Below the pieces are notes generated by a model. That model was not told the DNA's origin, did not search any database, and was given only the letters and a program-made list of their open reading frames with translations. A program made the translations under genes and the position numbers. Shown here piece by piece: positions 1-12,457 of a stretch of 64,000 bases of DNA. Position 1 is the first letter of the stretch, and every line of letters begins with the position of its first letter. The stretch is from Acanthornis magna (taxonomy: Eukaryota > Chordata > Aves > Passeriformes > Acanthizidae), in the NCBI GenBank assembly GCA_036785705.1, contig JAWUZG010000136.1:2480001-2544000 (forward strand), written 5' to 3'.

Positions 1-3000
1 GATTTGAGAGTAAGCAGAGAAGCTGGAAGTATTTAGGATCACCAGCTGTGTGGCCAATAACCCAAGAGAACACAGAGGATGCTGTACCTTCCATTTGCCA
101 GTTCCTTTTCCTTTGTAAAACCATCAGAATCACCTGTGACTCTTGAACCATAAAGAAAACAAAGAAATGTAGCACTGAAGTGCTACCATGGCTGTGATTT
201 CTGTGTGATTATTATTTTCTTAATGCATGAATAAAGGAAGCTAAATATATAAGCTGTATTGACCTGTCTGTTTTCTAACATAAGGTATAATTTCATAAAA
301 CTGTTGTACTCCCAATTGCCTCAATTGTGATAGAACTCCTAAGATCCTTCAATAACAAAGCAATTAGTCAAATGGATTTGTATAATTATACACAGGCAGA
401 AACAAAAGTTGTGTCCAGGGCTTCAAAGAGCAGGAGCAACACACAGAGCATACCAGACCCTGTGATCCCTGCTAGGGAGCTCAACACTGTTCATGCAGAG
501 GGAAACAAAGATTCCTGCTGCTCCCTCAGTTCCAGGCTTTCCTTAGACTCAGACTCAGGTACAAGAGGAGCCAGGCTTTGCATTTTCATAGAGGCTTGAC
601 ATAGACACAAACCCTGCCAAGAAAACAGGGTGAAATTCAGTCGCTATTTAAATTAGTGATGAAACTCCCACTGATTCCTCTAGATCACATTTTCTTCCCT
701 GAACTTCACTGCTTTATCACAGTGATATGATTGAGGACAAAGTGAGCAGAATGTCAATGCCTGGTTTTATAACCAGACAAACTTTGGCTGCCACAGCAGC
801 TGGTTTTTACCATCAAGCACAGGGCAGATATAGGAGTCAGCAGACTCAGGGGAAGTGACCTGTGTCTTATCCTTGTCTCCACTGGTGAGCAGACTCACAG
901 CCTTTCTGTCCCTTTCCTTACAGTCTGTATCAAACAAAACATCAGCCACAGAGTAAAGGTGGAGTGGATTTGAAATTGGGCTGTACAAGTTCACCCACCA
1001 ATAAACCACTTGAAAAAGGTGCCATTTCTCCTCAGCACTTGACTATACATTTATCGAGAAAATAAACGCACTGAGCTCAGGTCAGTTAGAACAAAAAACA
1101 CCCTTTTAGAAAGCATATCTCACATTGAATTCTCATTCACAGTTTGTATTTAAAAGCAAGGAATCTTGCTTTTGTGTGGCTGCCTGAGCAGAGAGCGTAT
1201 TTAAAGGGGTCATGAGGGTATTCTCTCACAAAACATTTGACTGAAATATTGGTGGGGGGATTTTGAGGAACTGAATGCTGAAGCTGCTCCTGTGGCCATG
1301 CAAGAGAATTTTCTCCAAAGTACTGAACCATTCAGCAGTGTGAGGCCAACATCACATATTTCCCTGTTATACCTTTCCTTTGGCATCCGATTTTGACGAC
1401 AGAGACACGATACAGATCCAAAGATGGAACTTGTGCCTGACTCATTAGCACAGCCATTTTCATGTTCTGAAAATATATTGTCTCTCGTTTCTTATGGCAG
1501 CTGGGTGACTGCCACTAACAAGCAGTTGCTTATGAGAATCATTTCTACACGTTATTAAAATAGAAAGAGCAAAGTATGCGCTGGCAGAGTTTTAATTTCA
1601 GACATTTAAATCTCAGGGCAATGCTGCAGCTTAGTGAACAAGACAAGGCACATCTGTAATATACTATAGCCCACATTCTGTCCCACTGGCAATTCATTTT
1701 CAACCATGATGCCTTTTCCATTCCAGTTAGTGGTGTGAACAAATAGGAAAAGGGCATCTAGTTATTTACTGGATGTGACTCAGAAAGCAAAATCAAATTT
1801 CACAGGCAAGGAAGGTAATGACAAATGGTAAACTGATACAGAACAATTTTCCTGGGACTTCGTGCTGAATGATGGTTTCTTCCAGACCTGTCCCTCCTCT
1901 GGTCTCACAGATCCATTTATTTCATCTGATTTACCTTACTCTTTTCACTTCGTACCTTGTCTCTTCAATTTGCACTAAATTCAGGCCTGTGAGATATATT
2001 ACAGCAGCTGATTCCTTTGTTATTTTTCACTTGAATGGAGAGGCCGATGCTGAGCACAGAGGGGGCAAAAGGAGAGAGGTGCTGCTGTGCACACACTATC
2101 AGAGCCTGCTACAGTGGAGCCAAATCATTTTCCAAGTTAATTAAAACCCTTCTTTTTCCACCACCGAACAAAAAAGGTAAAATTCAGGAATAACACAGAG
2201 CATCCATTCAGAATTGTTAAAGATTTCCTGGCCCTCATCCTAGCACAGTCTCAATAATTCAGCTTGCTAACTTGTTGGCCACAATAAGATTGGTTATTCC
2301 TTAGGCACAAGAATAATAAATATTATTAATAATAATTAATGCTTGTAAAGCTTTTTGTGAAAGGATAGTTGCTATAGAAATATTAAGCTGTCCATATATA
2401 TACAATCATTATTGCAACTTAATTTGAAAATAAGAAAATCCACACATGGCAGAGGTTAATTTTACAAGTGTTTGTTGTGTTGTTGGTTTGTTGTTTTTTT
2501 TTAATAAAACAGACACCTGAAAGTATTTTATTTACTTATTAACTTACAGATAACAGGTTACAATTATGACTGAATTATTTCAGTCTCATACAACCATTAA
2601 ATCAACCTGGATTTGCAACAGAATATGGCTGGGGCAGCACAAAGTGAATCACATCCATAATTGGTACAGTTCCTTAGGGAATCCTTGTTGCATTTCAAGG
2701 CCATTAGCAAAGCACAGGTGTAGGGAGTATTAAGTGCTTTTTTGGTCATTATTTCTACCTACCAGCCTATTAACAGATAATTTTGGTGGGAAAATTCATT
2801 CTGGAAAATCTTTAGAAGAGGTTTATATATCTCTGTCTTTATTCTAGAAATGGGTTTGCACTTTAAAATACAGCAACATCTGAAAACAAAGTACATTTGG
2901 ATGGGTAATTCATTCCTTCCTCCACCTCCATAGCTGAAACAAAAGTGACGTACCAGCAGAAAATAAACTTAAATTCTCTGATGGAGTGGGCTGTTGCTTT

Positions 3001-4610
3001 TGGGGACTGATAAATGTGGTGAGCTATAACTGAAAATACTACATTGAAAGAATTAAAATGCATGAAAGACATGATTTCTCCTATTTCCCCTACCACTACT
3101 TCTAGAATAAGAAATTAAATCTTAGTAAAGGTCTTAGGTAATCCGAAGTTCTACTATTTAATTTGTTTTCCCTGTTTTAGTTTGGTCTCAATACTTGATT
3201 TCAATTCACAAAAAAAAAAAAAGGTTGACAATATCTAAACCCATCTCAAGGTCATCTCTAACACTGTTATCACAATTCACAGAGCCTTTGGAAAGACTTC
3301 TTTTTGGGCTGAACAAATCATAATTTGTCATCTCAAGTTTTGGAGCCATCTGTTTGAAGAAGCATTAAATCTACACTATTTTTATCCAGCAACTACAGCA
3401 TCTATTTTTATTTTGTTATGTTTTACAGGAGCTCTATTGTTAGCTTTTTCAAAGCCTTCTCAAGAGGTTTAAACTTCAGATGACTTTTTATTTTTAACTT
3501 TCAGAATTGCTACCTGCTCTTAATTTACCTGCATTTCTCTATTATTGGGTAAGCTCAATGTGTTCGGACTGTCAGGTTTCCTTAAATCTTAGAGATGATC
3601 CGTTTCTATTTGATACATATTTATGACTGTATTTACATATAATGTTTGAAATGAAAATTTAGAACCCAAAATTACATTTCTCTTTCACCTCACAGTGTGC
3701 CAGCAGATACAAAGATAGATTAGTACATATTCCAGTATATCCCAGTTTGTTTTGGCCTTAGGGGTCCACATGAAGAAACAAGGAATGTATATCAACCTTT
3801 CACACAAAAAATCTTTATTGCTTCACGATATAAACTTTAGAAGGGACAATGTCTTTCAAAGAAGCAGATGTCTGCACCAAACATGAGAGCTAGTTTGGTT
3901 TGTTGGAGAGCAGAAGAGGGATGTTGTCAGTCTTCCCTGAAGAAAAGAAGGAAAAAAGCTAAACGAAAAACAAAGCATATAAATAAATACCAAATTAGTT
4001 CAGCAGGTGCTGTAAGAATTAAGCCTGAAATATATGAAATATATAACTTATAAGTACTCCGGTCTATTCCTTCCCTATTTTAATTTTACTGGATAAAAAC
4101 TGTCTCAAGACCGATGATATTTCAGGAATGCTACAGGGTACTGGCCCTGAAAAACAGGAAGCATCTAAGCATAAAACTCTGGGACTTCTGATACATACCA
4201 GGTTTTTAAGGAAAAACATAAATAAAAATATATGGAATAGATCAACCAGTAAATTAACCCCGAGTGGGGCAGCTGGGTGTAGTGAAAACTCCAGTGCCAA
4301 TAAAGCCAATTACAGTTTTGACACTGATTTCATAAGGACCAATAGCTCATCTTGGAGTACACATATTTCAGACAGTATTTTTTGAGAAAAATGCATTAAT
4401 TCAAATGAAAAACTTCTGATTTGAATTCCAGCTCAGCCAAAACAGACCTACAGTTGGATGAAACAATTCAAATTTGAATTCTAACATTTTTCTTTCTGGA
4501 CATTTACAAATGTTCAAAGGGTGATATAAATAGTGTAAGGGTTGCTGGCCTGGGCTTTTACTGATTAAATAGCAGATCTGAATTCCTTACTAAATTGCTC
4601 ATCTTAGGTC
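1..4610. other. AT-rich unique DNA, no gene seen
   Basis: Only short open frames occur here, most starting at non-ATG codons, and none resembles a protein I recognise. There are small AT-rich patches, for example TAATAAT-type sequence near 2310-2340, and short A or T runs. I see no convincing exon or repeat family. This fits intergenic or intronic sequence. Confidence 0.6.
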
Positions 4611-4685
4611 CTGTGCAGGGCCAAGAGCTGGACTCGGTGATCCTTGTGGGTCCCTTCCAACTCAGCATTTTCTGCGATTCTGTGA
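4611..4685 (+). mobile_element. CR1 LINE 3' end fragment
   Basis: The stretch contains gagctggactcggtgatcc, then tgggtcccttccaactcagc, and ends in ttctgcgattctgtga. This is the avian CR1 3' terminus in sense orientation, heavily 5'-truncated. It has no coding capacity. Confidence 0.85.
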
Positions 4686-7600
4686 CACCAAATCTAAAAG
4701 ATGCAATTATTTTTGTTTAGGCTAAGCATGAAATTAAGTAGAAAAAGATCCCCAAAAGAGAGGGGCTGGGTGGCCATTTCATTTTGCAGGCCAGTGACAA
4801 AATTCCTGGTAAAGAATTCTTCTCAGCAGGGTGACCTTAAGGCAGTTCAGCCTCCATTTCTGGAGACCAACTTGGGCCAGCATCTGCTGAGGAATGTGAA
4901 GACACAGACTCTCACCAGTCATGGGGAAATCCTACCAAGGACCCAAAAGTGGCGGAAACTTTCTTCTGGTGTGGTCCAATGCCCCACTGGACTCCCTTTC
5001 TTGACCTGAAATAAGTAATAAGGAATAATCTGCATGAGATTGGCTGGACCAGGACTAGGGTTTCAGGGTTAAAACCAGCAACTGGTTTACTTATGAAAAA
5101 TGGATTAGGGACCTGTGTGCTATGTTCTATGTTCAGCCAATAACCATGTTTTGGACGTATAATACAGATTTATCCAAGTAGTACAAATCTAATAAACTCT
5201 TCCTTTTCTTCTCATTATTAGTCACCACTTTATCACCCTTTTTAATCAAGGCCCTTGCAACATAGAAGGGGGAAGCTCTGTTATTTTTACTCCATTTGTT
5301 TTATTTTCCAATAAAAGGTAAATTGCTGTTTTTCTTTCTTGTTAAAAGTTGATTTTTTTTTTTGTGTTTTTCTGGATTTAATTTGCCATTGCAGTGCTGT
5401 CAAATGTTTTGCTATTAAAATAAGTAAAAGAGAGAAAAAGACCAATAGATAGACACACCCTGTGCTGTCCACCTTGATATAATTTGCCATCAACAAGAAT
5501 AGAAACAAAGTAAAAGTCTATAGTTTGGCTGTGAAGGAAAAAAAAACACAAAACACTCCAAATTCTCACCTGAATTATTATTCTGTTCATAAAAGCACTC
5601 TTGTTAGAAGCTATGACTACCCAGAGCAAATGTCTTGTCACCATTTTGTTTGCAAAGCCGTGCTGGATAATGTCTTAGAAAAGAAGAGAGAGGAAATAAT
5701 GACAACTTCCACTTTCAGTATTAAAAAGAGGTTTGGGGTTTTTTTTACTCTTAAGAGTTGAGACTATTTTCCTCTGCAAAACAAATAATGCAGAAACTCC
5801 AAGAAGCACAAGATTAGATCAGAGCTCTGCTGTTCTATATCCTGGGCAAACACAAATTAAGCTTTAGAAGTCTTAACACTGCACTGCTGAATGGAGGCAA
5901 AACCAGAAGGGAAGAAATAAGAAAAGATCACAAAGTAAATCAGGCATAAAGAGCCCAGGTGCTAAATCCACGTATGAGCTCAGGCAGAGCAATGCCAAAG
6001 CTCACATGCTGATGTGACAGTACCCAGGACTAGACCTTAAGGAGCCTGAGGAAAGGTTTTGTGACAGCTGAGTTGCTCCAAGATAACGCGAAGGGAAAGT
6101 TAATCTTTAGTCCTGGACACTGAGGATTGGATACTTTCCAGTGCTGTTTGCTGGTCTTTTATTTCCACCTGTGATCGTCACCCTGTACATGAGACGATGT
6201 CATCCTAAAGTCTGGCTGAGATTCCTTTTGATATTATACCCTGACACAATTTTTTAATTGCAGTTTGGGGAAAGTTCTTGTCTTTCTCCTTAACAGCAAA
6301 AAGTAGCTTTTTCATCCCAAAGATGTCTTCCCAGCATTGAAAGCAGTAAGGGATAAACTTAACTGAAAAAGGCCCGACTGGCAAATTCTAAAGTGGCAGC
6401 TACACATCAGCTTTATTCATTCAGCAATTCTATCATCCTGTTAAGCACTTTGCAATCTTTATTTCTTTCTGCGGGCCCATATTAAATCCATTCTGTGTCT
6501 TATGGACTATTGAAATCCTCTTGGGATGATTTACAGCATCTCAAAGAGGATGGATGGCAGGTTTTGCCTCATGGCTTCAGCTCACTCTGAGTAAAAACAT
6601 GGACACTGGCAAAAGAGGTATCCAGGCCATGGGTACCTGTGGCTGCCCTTTGACAGCCTTTTCTCCCAAACACCTGCCTGATTGTCAGTGCCCAGCAGTT
6701 GTTGAAGGGGAAATTCTAATTTTAACTACTTAGGAGCAGTTATATGCTGTCCCAGCATTTCTTATTTATTTGAGTAATGCCATCTCTAACTTGGAATAGG
6801 AAACGCCTGAGGTGTGTCCCAATGTCCCTTGGAAGGATGTATGAGGTGACAAGACGCAGTGCAGTGGCAGTGGGACATTTGTGGCGAAGGCAGGTGTCAG
6901 GGGTGAACACAAAGGCTTCCTTTCGGGCATCAGCCATCCCAAATCAGAGGCTTTGTGGATAAAAGAAAGACTTGAGCACAGCAAACAAGTGCAGAGGTGA
7001 GGATGTTGTTTTTCCTCACATACGCACATGGAATTCAGCTCTCTTGCATTCATGCTTGACTGAGCAGGGACAGAAGAAACAGAAAGCTAAATTCAGCAGG
7101 CTCAGGGAATAAAGCATGTAGATTTATGTTCTTCTTAATTTCTTACAATTTTCACTTTCCCTGAACTGAGACAGAAAGATTTTGTCTCTCCTGAGAGGGG
7201 GCAGCCCTGCAAGGGGCAGGACGTACCGGAGGTATGTTTTAGGGAGAGGTTACAGAATCAGCAACAATTTCAACAGTCTGATGCAGACCAAACCTCCCAC
7301 CAAGCAGCTCTGGCTAGGGAATATAAAGGAGTTTTTGAAGACAGAGTGAGTGCATGGCTATCAAACAAGATCATAAAGCCAATGCAGAGCCAATATGAGC
7401 CAGGATGTGGGTTCAGAACTGGGTAAGAAACAAAGAAACTTCAGTCAATAAAGCATGAGTGCTGAAGTAGCAGGCACCCTCAGGGTTATATTTTAGGAAA
7501 AAGCAATTGCAGAGACTGAAGAGAAAATAAACTCTGATTTCTAAATGCTCACAGATAGCTGATAGCTTGGAGTTTTTGCAGTTGCTTCCATTACTGCCAT

Positions 7601-9091
7601 CTCATGCAAATACTGCAGGTGAATCATTATCATAATCGCCCAGTTTGGAATACAATCATCTGTGTGGTGTTCCATGTGAGAAATATTAATTCTGTTTGCC
7701 TGCCTCTCCCAGTGGTGCCAGATGAAAAACGCCGCACTATTTTCTTTATGTGTGATAATAAAATCAATTGGATTCCACAATTGTTCAGAAATAAGGAACT
7801 TAAATATTTTAAGAGAAGTTGGTCTAAAATAAGGCCAGGAAAACAATTCTCTCCAACTGTAATTTCCTGCCTGACTGCACAACAATTTTCTACAAACTAT
7901 CTTCTTCTGTAGATTCAGCTGGAATTCAGCCAGGATGGATTCTATTAGAAAAACACTTACATCCATCTTCAAAAGACTTAACATCAGCTCTATACACACA
8001 ACCCTTGTCCGTATGGATCAGGCAGGTCGGGTGGATTCTAGGAAACATCTTGTGTTCCCCTGAACGAGGGGAACATGGAAGAGAAACTGAGTGTGGAAGC
8101 TGTAGAACTGACAAAACAAACAGACAAAACAAAACGGCAGAAATAAATCTCTCCACTTAGATTCTAGCTTCATCCCACAGCTAGGAATATTCCATGGAAG
8201 TAGTTCTTCATGTTAGTTGTTTTTCTCTTGATAAATTTCAGTCTTTCGCTATTTTTCCAATTTTCAATCTCTCTTTTTTTTTTTTTTTTTTCCCCAAAAC
8301 CTTAAGGGATGAGGCTTTGAGCACTGCAGTCTCCCCTCTGAAAAAAAATCAAAAGTATATTGACTTAGTAGTTCTTTTTTCTTTCTTTTCTTTCTCCCAC
8401 TAGAAATCTTGACAGGACAGATCAATTGGGCCTACTTAAAACCTTTTTATTTCTAACCATATTATTTTCTGTTCAGCTTAACAGAGACAGGTCTTGGGCT
8501 GCAATCTAAAAACATCAATATGCATTTCTGAGTTACACAGGTGAAAAAAGCATCATTTTTCTTAAGTGAGACATATTCTCTGTCACAGTATCCAAAAAAT
8601 TACATAGTTCAAACTGCTTCTTTTAAATTATTGAATAGACACCAAACAGTAAAGTTGTACAATGTGGAGATCTTTTCAGCTGTGTTTGTCAAACAATTCA
8701 CTGAATTTTACATAAATGTAACTTCTGCAAAAGAATATTGACAATAAACTATGAAATAGTTTTGAACACAAACTTCCTCCATCTGGATGCATTGTGAAAA
8801 AACAGAGGTAAAAAGCATTGAGAAAAATGTGTTTCCATGTGCATTTGATTAGCACTCTGCTTAAAGTTAACTAAGTGCTGAATGTGTCAAAGATTAATAT
8901 AGTCTTAAGGTCATATATATGAACATATATAAATTTGTCTTATAAAACAAAAATATATACATAGAAAACAAATATGTTTATATATTTATATATGTATAAA
9001 AGAAGAAAATGTAATTATTTCTTCATGTGGACACTGACACAATCTGTCTGGTTTTACTTTCAGAATTTTTATTGGTAATTTTTCTATGTTG
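4686..9091. other. AT-rich unique DNA, no gene supported
   Basis: No recognisable gene. The longest open frame is on the minus strand at 7541-7999 (152 codons), with a 102-codon frame opposite it at 7604-7912. Neither matches a family I know. Being open on both strands in AT-rich DNA could reflect a conserved non-coding element or chance. A run of 18 T lies at 8274-8291, and a TATA-rich patch lies at 8915-9000. Confidence 0.5.
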
Positions 9092-9174
9092 TTTGGGTTT
9101 TGGGGTTTGGTTGGTTGTTTGGTTGGTTGGGAATTTTTCTTGGGGGGGTGGAGGGTTGTTTTGGGGGTGGGGGG
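9092..9174 (+). repeat. G-rich tract with quadruplex-forming motif
   Basis: The first half is GGTT/GGTTT-rich. The second half, 9142-9174, reads G7, TGGA, G3, seven bases, G5, T, G6. This satisfies the usual four-G-run rule with loops of 7 nt or less. The surroundings are AT-rich, so the strand asymmetry is striking. Folding is inferred from the motif only. Confidence 0.7.
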
Positions 9175-9776
9175 TTGTGTTTACATTGGAAATAGTTTTC
9201 CGTGCTTTCTAGCTGGAATTATAGAAATCCTTTTGCTCCTCTATATGAATGCAGATGTCCTGGAATATGCAAGGAGACACCCTCAGATTCAGTAATTACC
9301 AGTCCAGTTCCTTCTTTGCATATGGAAATGTCCACATAAGCACCAAGCATTAAAAAACACAGCTGGAATTCAGTAAAAGATTGGATGGAAAACCAAGATG
9401 GGCAAAGCAGCCAGAGGATGAGAGTCACAAGGACAGTGCTGTGTGTAAAAGAAAAGTGCAGGGAAATAGTGTTGGAAATAGTGTTGTACTGATCTGAGCA
9501 GTGACTGCAAACGGGAGAGGTGACAGCAGTGTGAAGCCTAATGTTTCAGTGTCATTATAGGACAGAGGCTAAAAAAGCATCAATTTTTCATTTTCTAAAT
9601 GCAAAGTATTCTGAATATTTTGTATCATAAGGATGGGACACGGGGAAGGAAGCAAAACAAAATAGTTGAGACACTTATCTGAGTCAATACACTTGTCAGT
9701 AAGGATAAATAAAAATTGTTCATAGCTATTCTAAAGAGTTATGCATATATCTGCATGAGAAAATATAAAATAAAAC

Positions 9777-9894
9777 TTTTTTTCTAACTATTTTTACAAT
9801 GTTTGCATATACAATTCAAGTAGTTCAACATACAAATAAATGTGGAACTACTTGAATTGTATCTGCAAACATTGTAACAGTAGTTAGAAAAAGA
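9777..9894. repeat. Near-perfect 54-bp inverted repeat with 10-nt loop
   Basis: The arms 9777-9830 and 9841-9894 pair along their full length around the loop 9831-9840. I count three true mismatches (9827/9844, 9808/9863, 9793/9878) and two G-T pairs (9791/9880, 9778/9893). A transcript of either strand would fold into a hairpin of about 118 nt. This could be a palindromic MITE-like remnant or a hairpin RNA precursor. I recognise neither a named transposon family nor a known microRNA. Confidence 0.85.
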
Positions 9895-12121
9895 TAAGTT
9901 AGAAGAGTTAAGCCTGGACTCCAAGAAAGCATTTAATGATTCCCAGGGCAATGTCCAGTTGGACTGTGTTTCTTACACATCAACAGGTTCTTAAAAAACA
10001 AAAAAGGATCACTGAATATATTTGTGAAAAATGAGTGATCATTTCAGCCAAGCCTTTTCCATACACATGTAGGATTTCAAGAATTTAAATTAAGTGTACA
10101 TTTTTTTAATTAGGGAAACTAATTTTTCTCTTGCTATTGATAACAAGATTAATAAGTTACTAATTACTAGACCTACAGTATAATCCTTGATTGACAATCT
10201 AGTCCAATGATTTCTTTTAAAAGTGTTCCATGATGAGAAGTTCCACAGGAAGCTAAAATATCCTGCAGCACTTCCTTACCTGGAGAATAAACAGTAAATA
10301 CAGTTGCAGCACCTCTGAAACAAAAATTCTCTAGTCAAGTCTGGAAAGTACTGGAGTTAGAAGAAATAAAAAATTCAGTTTAGATACAGAGAGAACAAAC
10401 ACGAAATACTGGAAATAATAGTGGTGATGGCAATTCCTGAAAAGCCTCAACTAAAAGTATTTTAATCACATGTTTTTTTAAATTGAAATTGCTTTAATGT
10501 GTTTGTGTGTTGTTTTCAAGATGCTGTGAGCGAAAGCTAATTGGGAAGCTCCATAAAAGGGGGAAGATTTGGAAGGATACTCTTGAAAAGAGGCCACTTG
10601 AATGAAGAGAAAATAAATGCTTTTAAAACAAAACTGGTATACGAAACACCAGACAAATGGATATTGCTTCCTGTTTATCCCGCTCAGCCCTGTGCACTTG
10701 CTGAGTGCCTGTCAGCAGCCTGTAATGGATATGACTTCCAGAAAAAAACAGCTCATAATGTTGCAAAAATAGGAGACCTTTCATGTGCCTTAATGTTGAC
10801 CATCAAAATCAGCAATGCAGTGAACCTTAAAAAGCAAAGGATGGCTTGGAGGTCTTTATCTCAATCCAGTTTTGGATTTGTCCTTTTGAGAGTCCTTGTC
10901 TTTCTGGACTTTGGGTCCCAAAGACCTCCCATGTCATGGGGAAAATGGCACACACTTACCCCACTTATTTCTGAGGATAATGCTATTGAAACATGAGGGT
11001 TGCTTGCAAACTGCAATGATGGTTTCCAGGTTAGTGAGGGATGGCGGGAGCTGAACTCCTCCCAGCTGAACTCCTCCACGTCTCCCTGGCTGGGAGGATA
11101 TAAGGCCCTCAGAAAGCAGTTTGCTAGCTATAGGAAATCTCCATCTGAAAGAAGCTTTGTCCTGCTTGGCTTTCCCTTCCGGAGACCTCTCCTCTGCTCT
11201 CCCAGCCTGGAGATCTTTCCCTCCTCCCATGGTAGCTGCGACTGGTAAATAGTGATGCAGAGGGAAGGATGGTATAGGAATTTTCACAGTCCCTGACTTT
11301 GCAGAACTGTGGTGTTTGTCTGTTTATTGCTGTGTGACTTTCTGCTAATGCTATTCTATTCATGTCAGAATAGGAATTCTTTAAAAGTCAATAGTTAGAT
11401 GCTTTGGACTTCCTTTTACTTCTCTTTTGTTTTATTTTATTTGGGGATTGAAACCAGCAGCAGATTAAAGACAGAATGAGGACTGGTGCTCCTAAAACAC
11501 AAAGCTGTATAAGGCACAGAGCATCTGCTTGAGTCAAAACCTGAAGCTGCGTAATTTTTCTCACAAGGCAGTAAGATGCCAAAGCCACTCATATCAAAGC
11601 TATATTTTGGTCAAGCTGAACAAGCATTCACCATTTATCAGGAGTTGAGTCTAGTAAATTATTTGTCGCTCTCTCCAGTGCTCCTTAAGCACTGTCGACT
11701 TTCCGTACTTTGCTTTAAAAGCCTTTCCTTTCTTAGATGACATTTGAAAGGGAGGTAAAGGCAGCCTTTTCTTTTTGATATATAATTGTATATTGTTAAT
11801 ATTTGGTGCATCATCTCAGGCAGTTGAAAAAGTACAGAATCCCACTGTTTGCAGGGCCAGTAAGGAGGAAAACTGAGATTTAAAAAAAGAAAGACAGTTA
11901 GCTGTTGTTGTGGAAGGATAATTTATGTTCTACTTCAAGAAGAGATGATAGTTGTATGCAGCAGACACACCTAAGATGTAAAGACTGTGAAAGTTCACAT
12001 ATTTATTTGGTCTCACCACAGGATTTGAAGTTACATCACCCATATTGCAGAAAAGTATTCGGATTATTGAGTTATTTTTACATCACTCTCATTTGGTCTC
12101 ATCCCAGCTTGTGCTAAGAGA
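9895..12121. other. Unique DNA, no gene seen
   Basis: Only short or non-ATG open frames occur. The 151-codon frame at 10541-10996 starts at TTG and has no recognisable domain. An AATAAA on the minus strand (tttatt at 12002-12007) is relevant to the candidate exon just to the right. Confidence 0.5.
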
Positions 12122-12384
12122 TTATTTCAGAACAGTTTTGGTGAAATCAGTACACTCAAATGCATTTAGGCTTTTGTGACTGACATTTTCCAGAGGAGAA
12201 AAAGTTCTTTCATCAAAAGGCTCCTCAGCTGGAGGACAAGCAGAGTCAGAAGAGCTGTTGCTTTCAGAGCTCCAAACTGAACGATACTGAAAATCTCCTA
12301 CTTGAATCAAGTAAAACCTGTACCAACTCCAGCTGCAAAATCTGCCATTAAAGGACAACCTCACTGAGGATGGAAAGCCAATTT
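12122..12384 (-). CDS. Candidate terminal coding exon (unidentified protein)
   Basis: On the minus strand a pyrimidine-rich stretch ending in ctctgcag could be a splice acceptor (AG at 12386-12385). It is followed by about 87 codons to a TAA at 12124-12122. The peptide is Ser- and acid-rich, containing WSSESNSSSDSACPPAEEPF and ending in NAFECTDFTKTVLK. This composition is more protein-like than most frames here and resembles a cytoplasmic tail. An AATAAA lies about 115 nt past the stop. The open frame extends left of the acceptor to 12457, where an in-frame ATG exists, so it could also be a chance ORF. I do not recognise the protein and found no upstream exon on this strand. What is seen is the frame, the splice-like site and the poly(A) signal; that it is a real exon is inference. 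Confidence 0.22.
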
Positions 12385-12457
12385 CTGCAGAGAATACACA
12401 AAATATAGGGTTCTCTGAGGTCATTAAGGGTGTTTCTTTGATGATTGTTACTTCCAA

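Noticed and set aside
7541..7999. 152-codon minus ORF
   Set aside because: No family resemblance and no splice or promoter context; the opposite strand is open too. A conserved non-coding element or chance is as likely.
10541..10996. 151-codon plus ORF
   Set aside because: It begins at TTG and has no recognisable domain.
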